Assembly (NCBI RefSeq): GCF_000177675.1
Contig: NZ_ADGX01000042.1
Coordinates: 1-64,000 of the forward strand
Source: Parafrankia sp. EUN1f
GTDB taxonomy: Bacteria; Actinomycetota; Actinomycetes; Frankiales; Frankiaceae
Length of the DNA stretch: 64,000 bases
Direction: 5' to 3'
This document shows positions 34,325-43,678 of this stretch, piece after piece. A program made the translations under genes and the position numbers. The notes under the pieces are model-generated. The model searched no databases. It was given only the letters and a program-made list of their open reading frames with translations, and was not told the origin of the DNA. Every line of letters begins with the position of its first letter. Positions within the stretch are counted from its first letter, which is position 1.

Positions 34325-37300
34325 GAGGCTGGTTGAGAAGCTGGCTGCGAAGCCCCAGGTACCGGTGGTGCGCTACGCGGAGCTGCACTGTCATTCGGCG
34401 TTCAGCTTCCTGGACGGCGCCAGCCAGCCAGAGGACCTGGTCGCGGAGGCCGTCCGGCTCGGCCTGTCCGCCCTTGCGCTGACCGATCACAACGGGATGT
34501 ACGGCACTGTCCGGTTCGCGGAGGCGGCGGCGGCCGCGGGGCTGCCCACCGTGTTCGGCACGGAGGTCTCGTTCGGATCCCCGGCCCCCGCGACGGGGCG
34601 GCGGATCCCGACGCGACCCACCTCGTCATCCTCGCCCGGGACGCCGAGGGGTACCGCCGGCTGTCCCGGGCGGTGTCCGACGCGCATCTGGCCGGCGGGG
34701 AGAAGGGAATCATGATCGCGGAGGTGGAGGCCTTCGCAGCGGCCAGCGGAGGGCACTGGCAGATCCTCACCGGCTGCCGCAAGGGCGCTGTCCCGCGCGC
34801 GCTGGCCGCGGGCGAACCGGCCGTGGAACACGAGCGGGGGATGGCCGTGGCCGAGCGGGGGGTTGACGCGGCCCGCCGTGCCCTCGACGAGCTCGTCGGT
34901 CTGTTCGGCCGGGAGAACGTGGCCGTCGAGCTGTGGGACCGCGCCGCCCCGCTCGACTCGGCCCGCAACGACGCCCTCGCCGAGCTCGCGCGGGACGCCG
35001 GGCTGCCGGTCGTCGCCACCGGCAACGTCCACTTCGCCACGCCGGCGTCGGCGCGGCTGGCCGCGACCATGGCGGCCGTGCGGGCCCGGCGGTCCCTGGA
35101 CGAGATGGACGGCTGGCTGCCCGCGGCCGGCACGGCTCACCTGCGGTCCGGCCCGGAGATGGCCGCCCGGTTCGGGCGCTATCCGGGGGCGGTCGATGCC
35201 GCGGCCCGGATCGGCGCGGAATGCGCGTTCGGTCTCGACCTGGTCGCGCCGCGGCTGCCGGACTTCCCGTTCCCCCGGGCATGACGAGGCGAGCTGGCTG
35301 CGGCTGCTGACCATGCAGGGCGCCGTCCGCCGCTACGGCCCCGCGCAGGCCGAGCGGGTCGCGGGGGCCTACGACCAGCTTGTCCACGAGCTCAAGGTGA
35401 TCGAGCAGCTGGGTTTTCCAGGTTATTTTCTGATTGTCCATGATATTGTCGAGTTCTGCCGGAGAAGTGACATTCTCTGTCAGGGGCGCGGCTCGGCGGC
35501 GAACTCGGCGGTCTGTTACGCGCTTGGCATCACCAATGTGGACGCGGTCTCCTTCGGCCTGCTGTTCGAGCGATTTCTCGCGCCTGAACGGGACGGCCCT
35601 CCGGACATTGACATCGATATCGAGTCGGGGCGCCGGGAAGAGGTCATCCAGTACGTCTACGGGCGCTATGGCCGGGATCGGGCCGCGCAGGTCGCGAATG
35701 TGATCACCTATCGGCCGCGGTCCGCGGTGCGTGATGTCGCCCGCGCGCTGGGTTTCTCGCCCGGCCAGCAGGACGCCTGGTCACGGCAGATCGACCGGGG
35801 GATGCCGCGCCCCGCTCATCCCGCCGATCGGCCCGACACCAGGGCCGATGCCGATGCCGATGCCGATGCCGGCGCTGGCGCTGGCGCCGGCATCGAGGCC
35901 CCCGACACGTCGGCGGGGATTCCGGCCGAGGTGCTTGATCTGGCGGGCCAGCTTCTCGGGTTCCCCCGCCATCTGGGGATCCATTCCGGTGGGATGGTCA
36001 TCTGTGATCGTCCGGTCGCGGAGGTGGTCCCGGTCGAGTGGGCCCGGATGCCGGGGCGCACGGTGGTGCAGTGGGACAAGGACGACTGCGCCGCGGCCGG
36101 GCTGGTCAAGTTCGACCTGCTGGGCCTGGGCATGCTGTCGATGCTGCACGGTGTCTTCGACCTCATCCGCACGCATCACGGCCGGCAGCTCGATCTCGGT
36201 TCGATACCGCCGGAGGATCCAGCGGTCTACGACATGCTGTGCGCGGCCGACTCCGTCGGGGTCTTCCAGGTGGAGAGCCGTGCGCAGATGTCGACCCTGC
36301 CCCGGCTGCGTCCGCGGCGGTTCTACGACCTGGTCGTCGAGGTCGCCCTCATCCGGCCGGGGCCCATCCAGGGCGGCTCGGTGCATCCGTACATTCGACG
36401 CCGCAACGGGGCGGAGGAGGTGGTCTACCCGCATCCGCTGCTGCGCCGTTCACTGGAGAAGACGCTCGGGGTGCCCCTGTTCCAGGAGCAGCTCATGCAG
36501 ATGGCGATCGACGTGGCCGGGTTCACCCCCGCGGAGGCCGACCAGCTCCGGCGGGCCATGGGGGCCAAACGCGCCACGGAGCGCATCGACCGGCTGCGGA
36601 CCCGTTTCTACGCGGGAATGGCGGTGAACGGTATCACCGGGGCGGTGGCGGACGATCTGTACGCCAAACTCGCGGCCTTCGCGGACTTCGGTTTTCCGGA
36701 GAGCCATTCCGTGAGTTTCGCGTTCCTCGTCTATGCCAGCTCCTGGGTGAAACTGTATTATCCGGCGGCTTTCTGCGCCGCGTTGCTCAACGCGCAGCCG
36801 ATGGGTTTCTACTCGCCGCAGAGCCTGGTCGCCGACGCACGTCGGCATGGCGTCGTCGTGCATGGGCCGGATCTCAACGCGTCCGAGGCGGGGGTGACCC
36901 TGGTCGGCTCGCCTGCGGCGTTGCGGCTCGGTCTGGCCGGGATCCGGCGGCTGGGTGACGCGCTGGCCGAACGCATCGTCGCCGAACGCCGCGCGTGCGG
37001 TCCGTACCAGGACATGAGCGATCTGGTGCGCCGGGTGGGGCTGCGGACCGAGCAGATCGAGGCCCTCGCGACGGCCGGGGCGTTCGGCTGTTTCGGGCTG
37101 GCCCGGCGGGAGGCGTTGTGGGCGGCCGGGGCGGTCGCCCAGGCTCGTCCGGGCCGGCTCGACGGCATGGTGTTCGGCGCGGACGTGTCGGCTGTCGCCG
37201 CCGCGCTGCCGGGGATGACCACAGCGGAGACCGTGGTCGCCGACCTGTGGGCGACCGGGATAACCCCGGGCTGCTATCCCACCGAGCTCGTCCGTGGCCG

Positions 37301-37628
37301 GCTGGACGAGCTGGGAGTCGTGGTCGCCCGGCGGCTGCGGGATCTCGGCGGGGGCCGGCGGGTGCTCGTAGCCGGAGTGGTGACGCACCGGCAGCGTCCG
37401 CAGACCGCGGGGGGCACGACCTTCCTGAGCCTGGAGGACGAGACCGGCCTGGTGAACATCATCTGTTCTCGTGGGGTGTGGGCCAGGCACCGGTCGGTGG
37501 CCCGGTCGGCGCCGGCCCTGATCGTGCGGGGCCGGCTGGAGAGCGCGCAGGGTGTGGTGAACGTGATCGCCGAGAGCCTGCGGCCGCTGCCACTGGCCGT
37601 GGGCCGGCGGTCCAGGGACTTCCGATGA
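34317..37628 (+). pseudogene. dnaE2: Error-prone DNA polymerase III alpha, frame broken twice
   Basis: The SOS C-family polymerase of the mutasome, about 1100 aa if read through. The PHP start (RYAELHCHSAFSFLDGASQ), the GRGSAANS motif, the catalytic PDIDIDIE, and the C-terminal OB-fold are present. Two single-base frame changes occur. Near the C5 tract at 34585-34589 one base is missing, and near the C5 tract at 35272-35276 one base is extra. Between them the protein continues well conserved in another frame without stops. Either both are sequencing or assembly errors at homopolymers, or the gene is recently inactivated. The ATG at 34317 overlaps imuB by 8 bp. Confidence 0.8.
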
Positions 37629-37729
37629 CGGCGCGACTCCGGCCGGCACAGCCCTTGCATACAGTCACAGACTCAGTCACCATCAGTTACTTTCGCGAGC
37701 GGGGTGATTACCGAGAGTGGTGATGTCTG

Positions 37730-37882
37730 GTGGCTGTGACTCGTATGGACGACCGGCGGGCGGTAGCGGAAGCGAAGAGCCCTCTGCTGCGACAGCGAAA
37801 CACCTGGCTGCGGAGGCTGGCCGGGCTGTCGGCCGGGGGGCTCCTCCTCGGCCTGATCATCGGTCTGCTGCTGCCGCGCTAG
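37730..37882 (+). CDS. Small single-pass membrane protein (new small ORF)
   Basis: A 50-residue protein: polar N-terminus MAVTRMDDRRAVAEAKSPLL, then LRRLAGLSAGGLLLGLIIGL forming one membrane helix, ending LLPR. Third positions in this frame are about 82% G/C, versus about 56% for the frame of a proposed DinB N-terminal extension over the same bases, which supports coding here. The GTG at 37730 or ATG at 37745 could start it. It sits between dnaE2 and dinB and may be coupled to dinB. Function unknown. Confidence 0.5.
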   Translation: MAVTRMDDRRAVAEAKSPLLRQRNTWLRRLAGLSAGGLLLGLIIGLLLPR

Positions 37883-37890
37883 GGCCGGGC

Positions 37891-39075
37891 CTGCCGGAGT
37901 GCCCCATCCTGCACGTGGACATGGACGCCTTCTTCGCCTCGGTGGCGGTGCGGGACACTCCCGGGCTGCGCGGGCGACCGGTGATCGTCGGGGGCGGTGA
38001 CCGGGGCGTCGTGCTGTCCGCGACCTACGAGGCCCGAGCCTTCGGGGTACGCAGTGCCATGCCGATGGCGCAGGCGCGCCGGATGTGCCCGGCGGCGGTC
38101 GTCGTCCCCGCCGATCACGGGCGCTACCGCGAGGCCTCTCGTGCGATCATGGGCGTCTTCCGCGACCTGACCCCGCTCGTCGCCCCCGTCTCCCTGGACG
38201 AGGCGTTTCTGGACGTCGCCGGAGCGCGGCAGCTGTTCGGCGGCCCGGTCGACATCGCGCGGGCGATCCGGGCGCGCATCGTCGCGGAGCAGGGGCTCAC
38301 CTGTTCGATCGGCGTGGCCCCCTCGATGTTCGTCGCGAAGATCGCATCGACCCGCTGCAAGCCGGACGGACTGTCGGTGGTGCGTCCTGAGGAGGTGCTC
38401 GCCTTCCTGCACCCGCTGCCGACGGCGGCGCTGTGGGGAGTGGGGCCGCGCACCGAGGATACGCTGACCCGGCTGGGGCTGCGCACCATCGGCGACATCG
38501 CACGGACTCCGGCGGACACTCTGCGGCGGGCGCTGGGAGCGGGTGCCGCCGATCATCTGATCGCGCTTGCGCACGGCCAGGACGACCGCCGGGTCGACCC
38601 GGACCGCACCGAGGTGTCGATCGGCGCGGAGGAGACCTTCCCGACGGATCTGGCCGAGCCCGAACCGCTGGCACGCGAGCTGCTCCGGCTCTGCACCCGG
38701 GTCGCCGGCCGGCTGCGCGGGCGTGGCCAGGTCGCGCGCAACATCTCGATCAAGGTCCGCTACGCCGACTTCACCACTGTCACCCGGGCGCGTACGCTGC
38801 GCGAGCCGACCGACGTCACCTGGCTGGTCTACCGTGCCGCCCGGGAGCTGTTCGACGAGCTGTGGGGCACCCAGCGGCCACGGGTAAGGCTGGTGGGGGT
38901 GCGGGCGTCCGGCCTGTCGGCGGCCGCGCGGGCGGGGCGTCAGCTGACCTTCGACGGACAACCGGCACGCTGGGCGGACGTGGACCGGGCTACCGACGGG
39001 GCACACCGGCGGTTCGGGGACGGATCCGTCCGGCCCGCATCACTGCTGGCTTCTCCGTCCGAACAGGAACGGTGA
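37891..39075 (+). CDS. dinB: DNA polymerase IV (DinB), Y-family
   Basis: Translesion polymerase. The catalytic Asp pair is intact (ILHVDMDAFFASV) and so is the SLDEAFLDV motif. The rest (GVAPSMFVAKIAS, the WGVGPRTEDTL helix-hairpin-helix and the C-terminal little-finger domain) is normal; 394 aa with this start. Start choice: a CTG at 37891 gives MPECPILHVDMDAFF, typical of DinB, and has AGGG (37881-37884) 6 bases upstream. ATG 37723 or GTG 37717 in frame would add about 60 residues whose codon pattern is non-coding and which overlap the small membrane ORF. No own SOS box is seen in the 101 bp before 37730. Confidence 0.82.
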   Translation: MPECPILHVDMDAFFASVAVRDTPGLRGRPVIVGGGDRGVVLSATYEARAFGVRSAMPMAQARRMCPAAVVVPADHGRYREASRAIMGVFRDLTPLVAPVSLDEAFLDVAGARQLFGGPVDIARAIRARIVAEQGLTCSIGVAPSMFVAKIASTRCKPDGLSVVRPEEVLAFLHPLPTAALWGVGPRTEDTLTRLGLRTIGDIARTPADTLRRALGAGAADHLIALAHGQDDRRVDPDRTEVSIGAEETFPTDLAEPEPLARELLRLCTRVAGRLRGRGQVARNISIKVRYADFTTVTRARTLREPTDVTWLVYRAARELFDELWGTQRPRVRLVGVRASGLSAAARAGRQLTFDGQPARWADVDRATDGAHRRFGDGSVRPASLLASPSEQER

Positions 39076-39229
39076 TGATCGTCCGCCTGTGATCAGTAGG
39101 ATGGGCCTGGCATGAACGCAGCCGGCCCGGGCAAGACGCCAGTACGCCGAATCGCTCTGGTCGGTAAGGGTTCGAACCTGCTTGGACACAGCATGACCAG
39201 TTGCCTACCGCCTCGGCCCCGCACATGCC

Positions 39230-39235
39230 TATTCT
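39230..39235 (+). promoter_or_regulatory. Candidate -10 for the DUF3040 gene
   Basis: TATTCT, 50 bp before the DUF3040 start, lies in a locally A/T-richer part of a 210-bp gap after dinB. No matching -35 with 16-18 bp spacing was found. A GGTTCGAACC at 39172-39181 resembles a tRNA T-loop but no tRNA can be built. Confidence 0.35.
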
Positions 39236-39285
39236 TGGGTGTCAGGTTCCGTCCGGCGGGCCTGAAGGTCGTGGGAGGAGCGTCG

Positions 39286-39708
39286 ATGCCGCTCTCGGAA
39301 AACGAGCAGCGCCTACTGGAGCAGATCGAGCGCGCTCTCGTCGAGGACGATCCGAAGTTCGCGAGCACGGTCCGTTCGACGAATCCCCGGACTTACCTGC
39401 TCCGGCGGGTTCGGCGCAGTGCGGGGGTGTTCGTCCTCGGTCTCGTCGTCCTTGTCGTGGGGGTTGTCCTCAACCAGGTGCCTCTGACGGTCATCCTGGG
39501 GATCCTGGGGTTCGCGATGATGCTCTTCGCGGCTCTTCGGGGCGCTGCGGACCTGCGGCGGATGAGCGGGCGTGGGCCTGACACCGGGCGTCGTACCCCG
39601 GGGGTGAGAGGCAGGCCCGGCGGCAGGCAGCGCCAGCCTCGCTCGTCCTCGTCGTTCATGGAGCGGGTCGAGGAGCGGTGGCGCCGGCGCTGGGAGGACG
39701 GCTCCTGA
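39286..39708 (+). CDS. DUF3040 domain membrane protein
   Basis: A 140-aa actinobacterial protein of unknown role. It begins MPLSENEQRLLEQIERALVE, the DUF3040 signature, then has two membrane helices (about residues 45-65 and 68-88), and a basic Arg/Ser C-terminal tail. The ATG at 39286 has GGGAGGAG upstream. Its position before the mraZ region is conserved in actinobacteria. It ends 4 bp from the convergent transglutaminase gene. Confidence 0.85.
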   Translation: MPLSENEQRLLEQIERALVEDDPKFASTVRSTNPRTYLLRRVRRSAGVFVLGLVVLVVGVVLNQVPLTVILGILGFAMMLFAALRGAADLRRMSGRGPDTGRRTPGVRGRPGGRQRQPRSSSSFMERVEERWRRRWEDGS

Positions 39709-39712
39709 GCCG

Positions 39713-42121
39713 CTAGGACCCCTCGCGGGGTCCGCTGCCGGTTGCCGCGAGGACAGGTCTGTCGTCCTGGCCTGGCGTGATCCGTCGCAGCACGGACGGC
39801 GGGGCCACGGTCGCCATCGCCCGCCGCCCACGCGGCGTGACAGACCACAGCACCCTACGCGCCAGTGCCAGATCGGTCAGCAGAGCAGGGGAGAACGCGA
39901 TCGTCCCCGGTGGGGCGTAGCGGGCCCGTTCCTGGGCCGTGGCCAGCCTCATCAGCGCGTCCCGCGCCGCGAGGATCTCCGGCGATCCGGCCTCGGGCCC
40001 GGCCTCCAGGAACGAGATCAGGCGTTGCGCGCCGGATCGCGGCGAGTCGCTGCTTCGCAACCGGATCCCGAGGTCGGCAGCGATGTCGACAAGCTCGGCC
40101 CAGACGGCGTGGACCCGTGCGACCAGCTCCGCGTCCGTCGGAGCCGCCGAGCCCGCACTGCCGTGCGGGCCCGCGGCCATGCGGCGCCGTCGCAGCACGA
40201 GCCGGGTCAGCGCCGGCACGCTGAGCAGCCCCAGAACGCCGAGCCCCAGCCCGGCCCAGGGCAGCCACGGGGGCGGGAACGAATGCGTCCGGGCACCCTT
40301 GGCGGCCGACCCCACCGGTTGCTCCGGCTCCTCATCGATGGCGCCCGGGTCCGCGGGAACGGGCGTCACGACCGGGGTGGGCTCGACCCCGACCGCCTCG
40401 TCCGCCTCGGGGGCCGACGACGCTCCCGCGTCATCGGCCGGGTCGGTGGACGGTGCGTAGTCCGGTGCGGGGGTGCTCCCGTCGGTGCGGCGGGTTGGCT
40501 CGAAGGGGATCCAGCCCAGCGTCGGGAACCAGACCTCGGGCCAGGCGTGTGCCTGCTTGTTGGTGATCAGCCAGCTGCCGTCGGACTGCTGCGTTCCATG
40601 TGTGAAACCGATGGCGACCCGGGACGGCAGGCCGAGCAGCCGTACCAGCACGGCCATGGCGGAGGCGAACTGCTCGCAGTACCCACGCCGGCTGGAGAAC
40701 AGGAAGTCGGCGAGGGCGCCGTCCTGAGCCGTGGGCGCCCCGGTCAGGTCGTAGGTGAAGTCCGGGCCACGCAGATAGTTCTGGATGGCGACGACCTTCG
40801 CGTACCCGGGTACGGCGCCGGCGGTGACCCGGTCGAGCAGCGCCGGTAGCCGGGGATCGAGGCCGGTGGGCAGGGCGGTCACGACGCCCATGGAGTCGGG
40901 CACGGCACCGGTGGCGGCCCTGATCTGCTCGGAGGTCGGATCGGGGACCTCGGCCTGCACGGTGTAGCGCAGCCCGGCGGTGGAGGTGCGGGTGGAGAAC
41001 ACCGTGCCGGTCGGCTCGGCGAGGCGCCAGTCGCCGACCAGGCCGTCGAAGCGGGTGGGGATACCCGGGACGGGAAGGTACCTTTCGGTCATCTCTTTAC
41101 TTATCGTCACGGTCGCTTCCGCCGGAACGGTACGGACGTCCGCCTCGGGTCCCGGCAGGCCCTCGCTGACCCGGGCGTCCTTCGTCGCGTTCAGCGTCCG
41201 GAGCGTGAAGCGCTGGCCGTCGAAGTTCTCCAGCGCGGTGAGCCGCAGGTAGTTGGGGGTGGCGGTGGACACCCGCAGCAGCGGGACCTCGCGTTCGTTG
41301 TGGATCTGCTGGGACAGCGAGACGATGGGCTGGATGACGCTGGCCGAGCTGCGGCCCTCGCTGGCCCCGGTCGCATTGCCTCTGTTGACCACGCCCCGCC
41401 CGTCCAGAGACGGCAGCACCAGCGGCACGACCGCCGCGATCACCAGGCAGCCCGCGGCGATCTGTGCCCCGAGCCCGCCCAGCCCGTTGCTGATCATTCT
41501 GGGGGAGCGGTCACCCGTCAGGCGTCCCCACCTGGTCACCATGCGGTTGCCGTCCAGCAGCATCAGTGCGACGAAACCGATCGCGCCCAGCACGAAGGGC
41601 AGGGTGCCCACGCCGGCGGGGAGGATGGCGGCCGGGACGAGGAAGAGCGCGAGCAGCGGGATGCCCGCCAGCGCCGGCCGGTCGACGACGACGACCAGCA
41701 GATCGACGGCCATGACGACCACGTAGGTGGCGACGAGGATGAGGACGACCAGGCCCGGTTGCTCCGGCACCGGTACCGCGAGCTGCCGGATCTCGTCCCT
41801 GATCGGCGTGGCCAGGTCGTACAGGGCCGACGTCGAGGCAGGTGTGGGGATCACACCGAGCAACGCGGCGTCGTGGGCGCCCACCGCGGTGACGGACGTG
41901 CACAGGCCGACGAGGCTAAGGCAGAAGCCGGTCAGCGCGGGGTGCCGGATCGACCTGCCGACATGCCGGCCCAGGACGGCCGTGCCCACTCCCACCACTG
42001 TCGCGATCAGGACAGGCCGGAGCCACCAGATGGTGCCGGCGAACAGCGGTGCCATGGCGGTGCTGGCGAGCAGACAGGCCGCGCCGCCGAACACGGAGGC
42101 GATCGGCCGTGGGGTCACCAC
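39713..42121 (-). CDS. Transglutaminase-like membrane protein (DUF3488/TgpA-like)
   Basis: An 802-aa protein: several N-terminal membrane helices (about the first 220 residues), an extracytoplasmic transglutaminase-like domain, then a last membrane helix and a cytoplasmic tail. The catalytic triad is suggested by RRGYCEQFASAM (Cys), QAHAWPEVWF (His) and the following acidic residue near FEPTRR. Third member of the module moxR-DUF58-transglutaminase; its start overlaps the DUF58 stop by 7 bp. The role is thought to be envelope protein handling; substrate unknown. Confidence 0.85.
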   Translation of the reverse strand: MVTPRPIASVFGGAACLLASTAMAPLFAGTIWWLRPVLIATVVGVGTAVLGRHVGRSIRHPALTGFCLSLVGLCTSVTAVGAHDAALLGVIPTPASTSALYDLATPIRDEIRQLAVPVPEQPGLVVLILVATYVVVMAVDLLVVVVDRPALAGIPLLALFLVPAAILPAGVGTLPFVLGAIGFVALMLLDGNRMVTRWGRLTGDRSPRMISNGLGGLGAQIAAGCLVIAAVVPLVLPSLDGRGVVNRGNATGASEGRSSASVIQPIVSLSQQIHNEREVPLLRVSTATPNYLRLTALENFDGQRFTLRTLNATKDARVSEGLPGPEADVRTVPAEATVTISKEMTERYLPVPGIPTRFDGLVGDWRLAEPTGTVFSTRTSTAGLRYTVQAEVPDPTSEQIRAATGAVPDSMGVVTALPTGLDPRLPALLDRVTAGAVPGYAKVVAIQNYLRGPDFTYDLTGAPTAQDGALADFLFSSRRGYCEQFASAMAVLVRLLGLPSRVAIGFTHGTQQSDGSWLITNKQAHAWPEVWFPTLGWIPFEPTRRTDGSTPAPDYAPSTDPADDAGASSAPEADEAVGVEPTPVVTPVPADPGAIDEEPEQPVGSAAKGARTHSFPPPWLPWAGLGLGVLGLLSVPALTRLVLRRRRMAAGPHGSAGSAAPTDAELVARVHAVWAELVDIAADLGIRLRSSDSPRSGAQRLISFLEAGPEAGSPEILAARDALMRLATAQERARYAPPGTIAFSPALLTDLALARRVLWSVTPRGRRAMATVAPPSVLRRITPGQDDRPVLAATGSGPREGS

Positions 42122-43671
42122 CCGCGGCCTGCCGAAGTGGCCGGTCCGCCCGTGGTGGCCGCGGTGGGGGAGGGCTCATACGGCGAGCCGGGTCGATAGA
42201 GCGGCCCGGTGGGTGCCGGGGCCGGGGTGGGTGTCGCCCCCGATGCCGTTCCGGGTGCCGGACTCGGGCCTGATGCCGAGCCCGGCACGGGAGTTCGCGG
42301 CCCGGCACCGGGCGGCCGTGCGCCTGGCCGCGGCGTGTTGTTGCCGCCGACGCCGGCGGCACCGCCGCCAACACCGGCTGCGCCAGGCGCGGCACCGGCA
42401 CCGAAACCGCCGAGGCGCGAGTGCGTTCGCCCGCCGCCCGCCCCAGGACGGAAGATCCGCGGCCAGGTGTCCGCCAGCCGTGTCGTGCGGTCCGCGACCA
42501 GCACGGTCCACCCGTGCCTGGTCAGGATGTGCCGGGACATCTCGACGGTGTTGGCGGCGGTCGATTCCTCGGCGCTCCACTGCGCGATGTCGGTCAGCAC
42601 GGCGATCGCCGGTGCCTTCCGTGGCCGGGCACCGGCGATCAGGGTGGCAGTCGCCTGGTCGACCCGTCCGAGCACGACGACCACCATGCCGGAGTGCTCC
42701 GCGGACCGCAGGCTTGCCAGCGCCGGGTTCAGCAGGGCGGACGGGCTCGGCTCGATGACCGCGAGCTGGTCGAGCAGCGCGCCGACGGCGTTGCCGGGGC
42801 CGGTGGCGGCCACCCGGCTGCCGGTGAGCAGCCGCACCCCGTAGCCGCTGCGGGCGAGGTTGACCGCGATGGAGCCCGCCGCGCTGACCGCCCACGAGAA
42901 CGGGCCGTCGGGATGGTCCGGGGGCCAGGAGTCGGCCCGGGTGTCGAGCAGCACGGTGGCCGCACCGGTGAGCGGCCGCTCGCTTCTGCGTACCGTCAGC
43001 TCACCGAGCCGGGCCGTGGTCTTCCAGTGGACCTTGCGTAGGTCGTCTCCGGATCGGTAGGGCCGGGTCGTCGATTCGTCGTCACCCGCCCGCGCGGAGG
43101 AACGGCGCACCGCGTTGTTGAGCGTCGACAGCCCCACGGAGGGCACCAGCGGCATGCGTTCGAGCGCGGGCGCAACCGTGAGGTTGTCCTTGCCGCGGAA
43201 GCTGCGTTCCAGCTCGCACAGGCCGAACGGATCGGTCAGCCGGATGGTCAGCGGCCCGACCTGGTACCGGCCGCGGGTCTGGGCCCGCATGGAGTACGAC
43301 AGGTCACGCGAGCCGCCCGGCTCGATGCGGTCCACCACGAAACGTGCCCGGTGGCCGAGATGGGACGTCACGTCCTCCACGAGCAGGACGGACGAGCGCA
43401 GCCGGGAGACGTTGTCCAGCCGGATCCGCACCGCGACGCTCTCCCCGGCGGTGACCCGGGGTGGGTCGAGCCGGCGCGTACAGGCCAGGCGGTAGCGCGT
43501 CCGGGCGACGAACGCGGCCGCGACCAGGGGGAACATCAGCAGCAGGAGGGCGACGGCGAGCAGGTCCTGCTCGCCGATGATCGCGGCCGCGGCGATGCAC
43601 GCTCCACCGGCGGCGAGGAAGGAGCATCCGCGCACCGTCAGCCCGCGCAGTGCGGCGATGTAGTCGTGCAC
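42115..43671 (-). CDS. DUF58 domain membrane protein
   Basis: A 518-aa DUF58 protein with two membrane helices at the N-terminus (about 12-50). The family signature RPYRSGDDLRKVHWKTTARLGE is near residue 197, then the VWA-like core. The C-terminal 120 residues are Gly/Pro/Ala-rich. Compared with the DUF58 at 18.5 kb it is longer and membrane-anchored. GTG start 43671. Lies 7 bp from the MoxR gene upstream, in one operon. Confidence 0.83.
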   Translation of the reverse strand: MHDYIAALRGLTVRGCSFLAAGGACIAAAAIIGEQDLLAVALLLLMFPLVAAAFVARTRYRLACTRRLDPPRVTAGESVAVRIRLDNVSRLRSSVLLVEDVTSHLGHRARFVVDRIEPGGSRDLSYSMRAQTRGRYQVGPLTIRLTDPFGLCELERSFRGKDNLTVAPALERMPLVPSVGLSTLNNAVRRSSARAGDDESTTRPYRSGDDLRKVHWKTTARLGELTVRRSERPLTGAATVLLDTRADSWPPDHPDGPFSWAVSAAGSIAVNLARSGYGVRLLTGSRVAATGPGNAVGALLDQLAVIEPSPSALLNPALASLRSAEHSGMVVVVLGRVDQATATLIAGARPRKAPAIAVLTDIAQWSAEESTAANTVEMSRHILTRHGWTVLVADRTTRLADTWPRIFRPGAGGGRTHSRLGGFGAGAAPGAAGVGGGAAGVGGNNTPRPGARPPGAGPRTPVPGSASGPSPAPGTASGATPTPAPAPTGPLYRPGSPYEPSPTAATTGGPATSAGRGW

Positions 43672-43678
43672 GTGTCTT

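Noticed and set aside
37717-37890. N-terminal extension of DinB from GTG 37717 or ATG 37723
   Set aside because: Third-position GC is far below the gene's own level and the same bases code a better supported small membrane protein; kept as an alternative only.
39172-39181. GGTTCGAACC resembling a tRNA T-loop
   Set aside because: The flanking bases do not form the T-stem and no acceptor or anticodon arm can be built.
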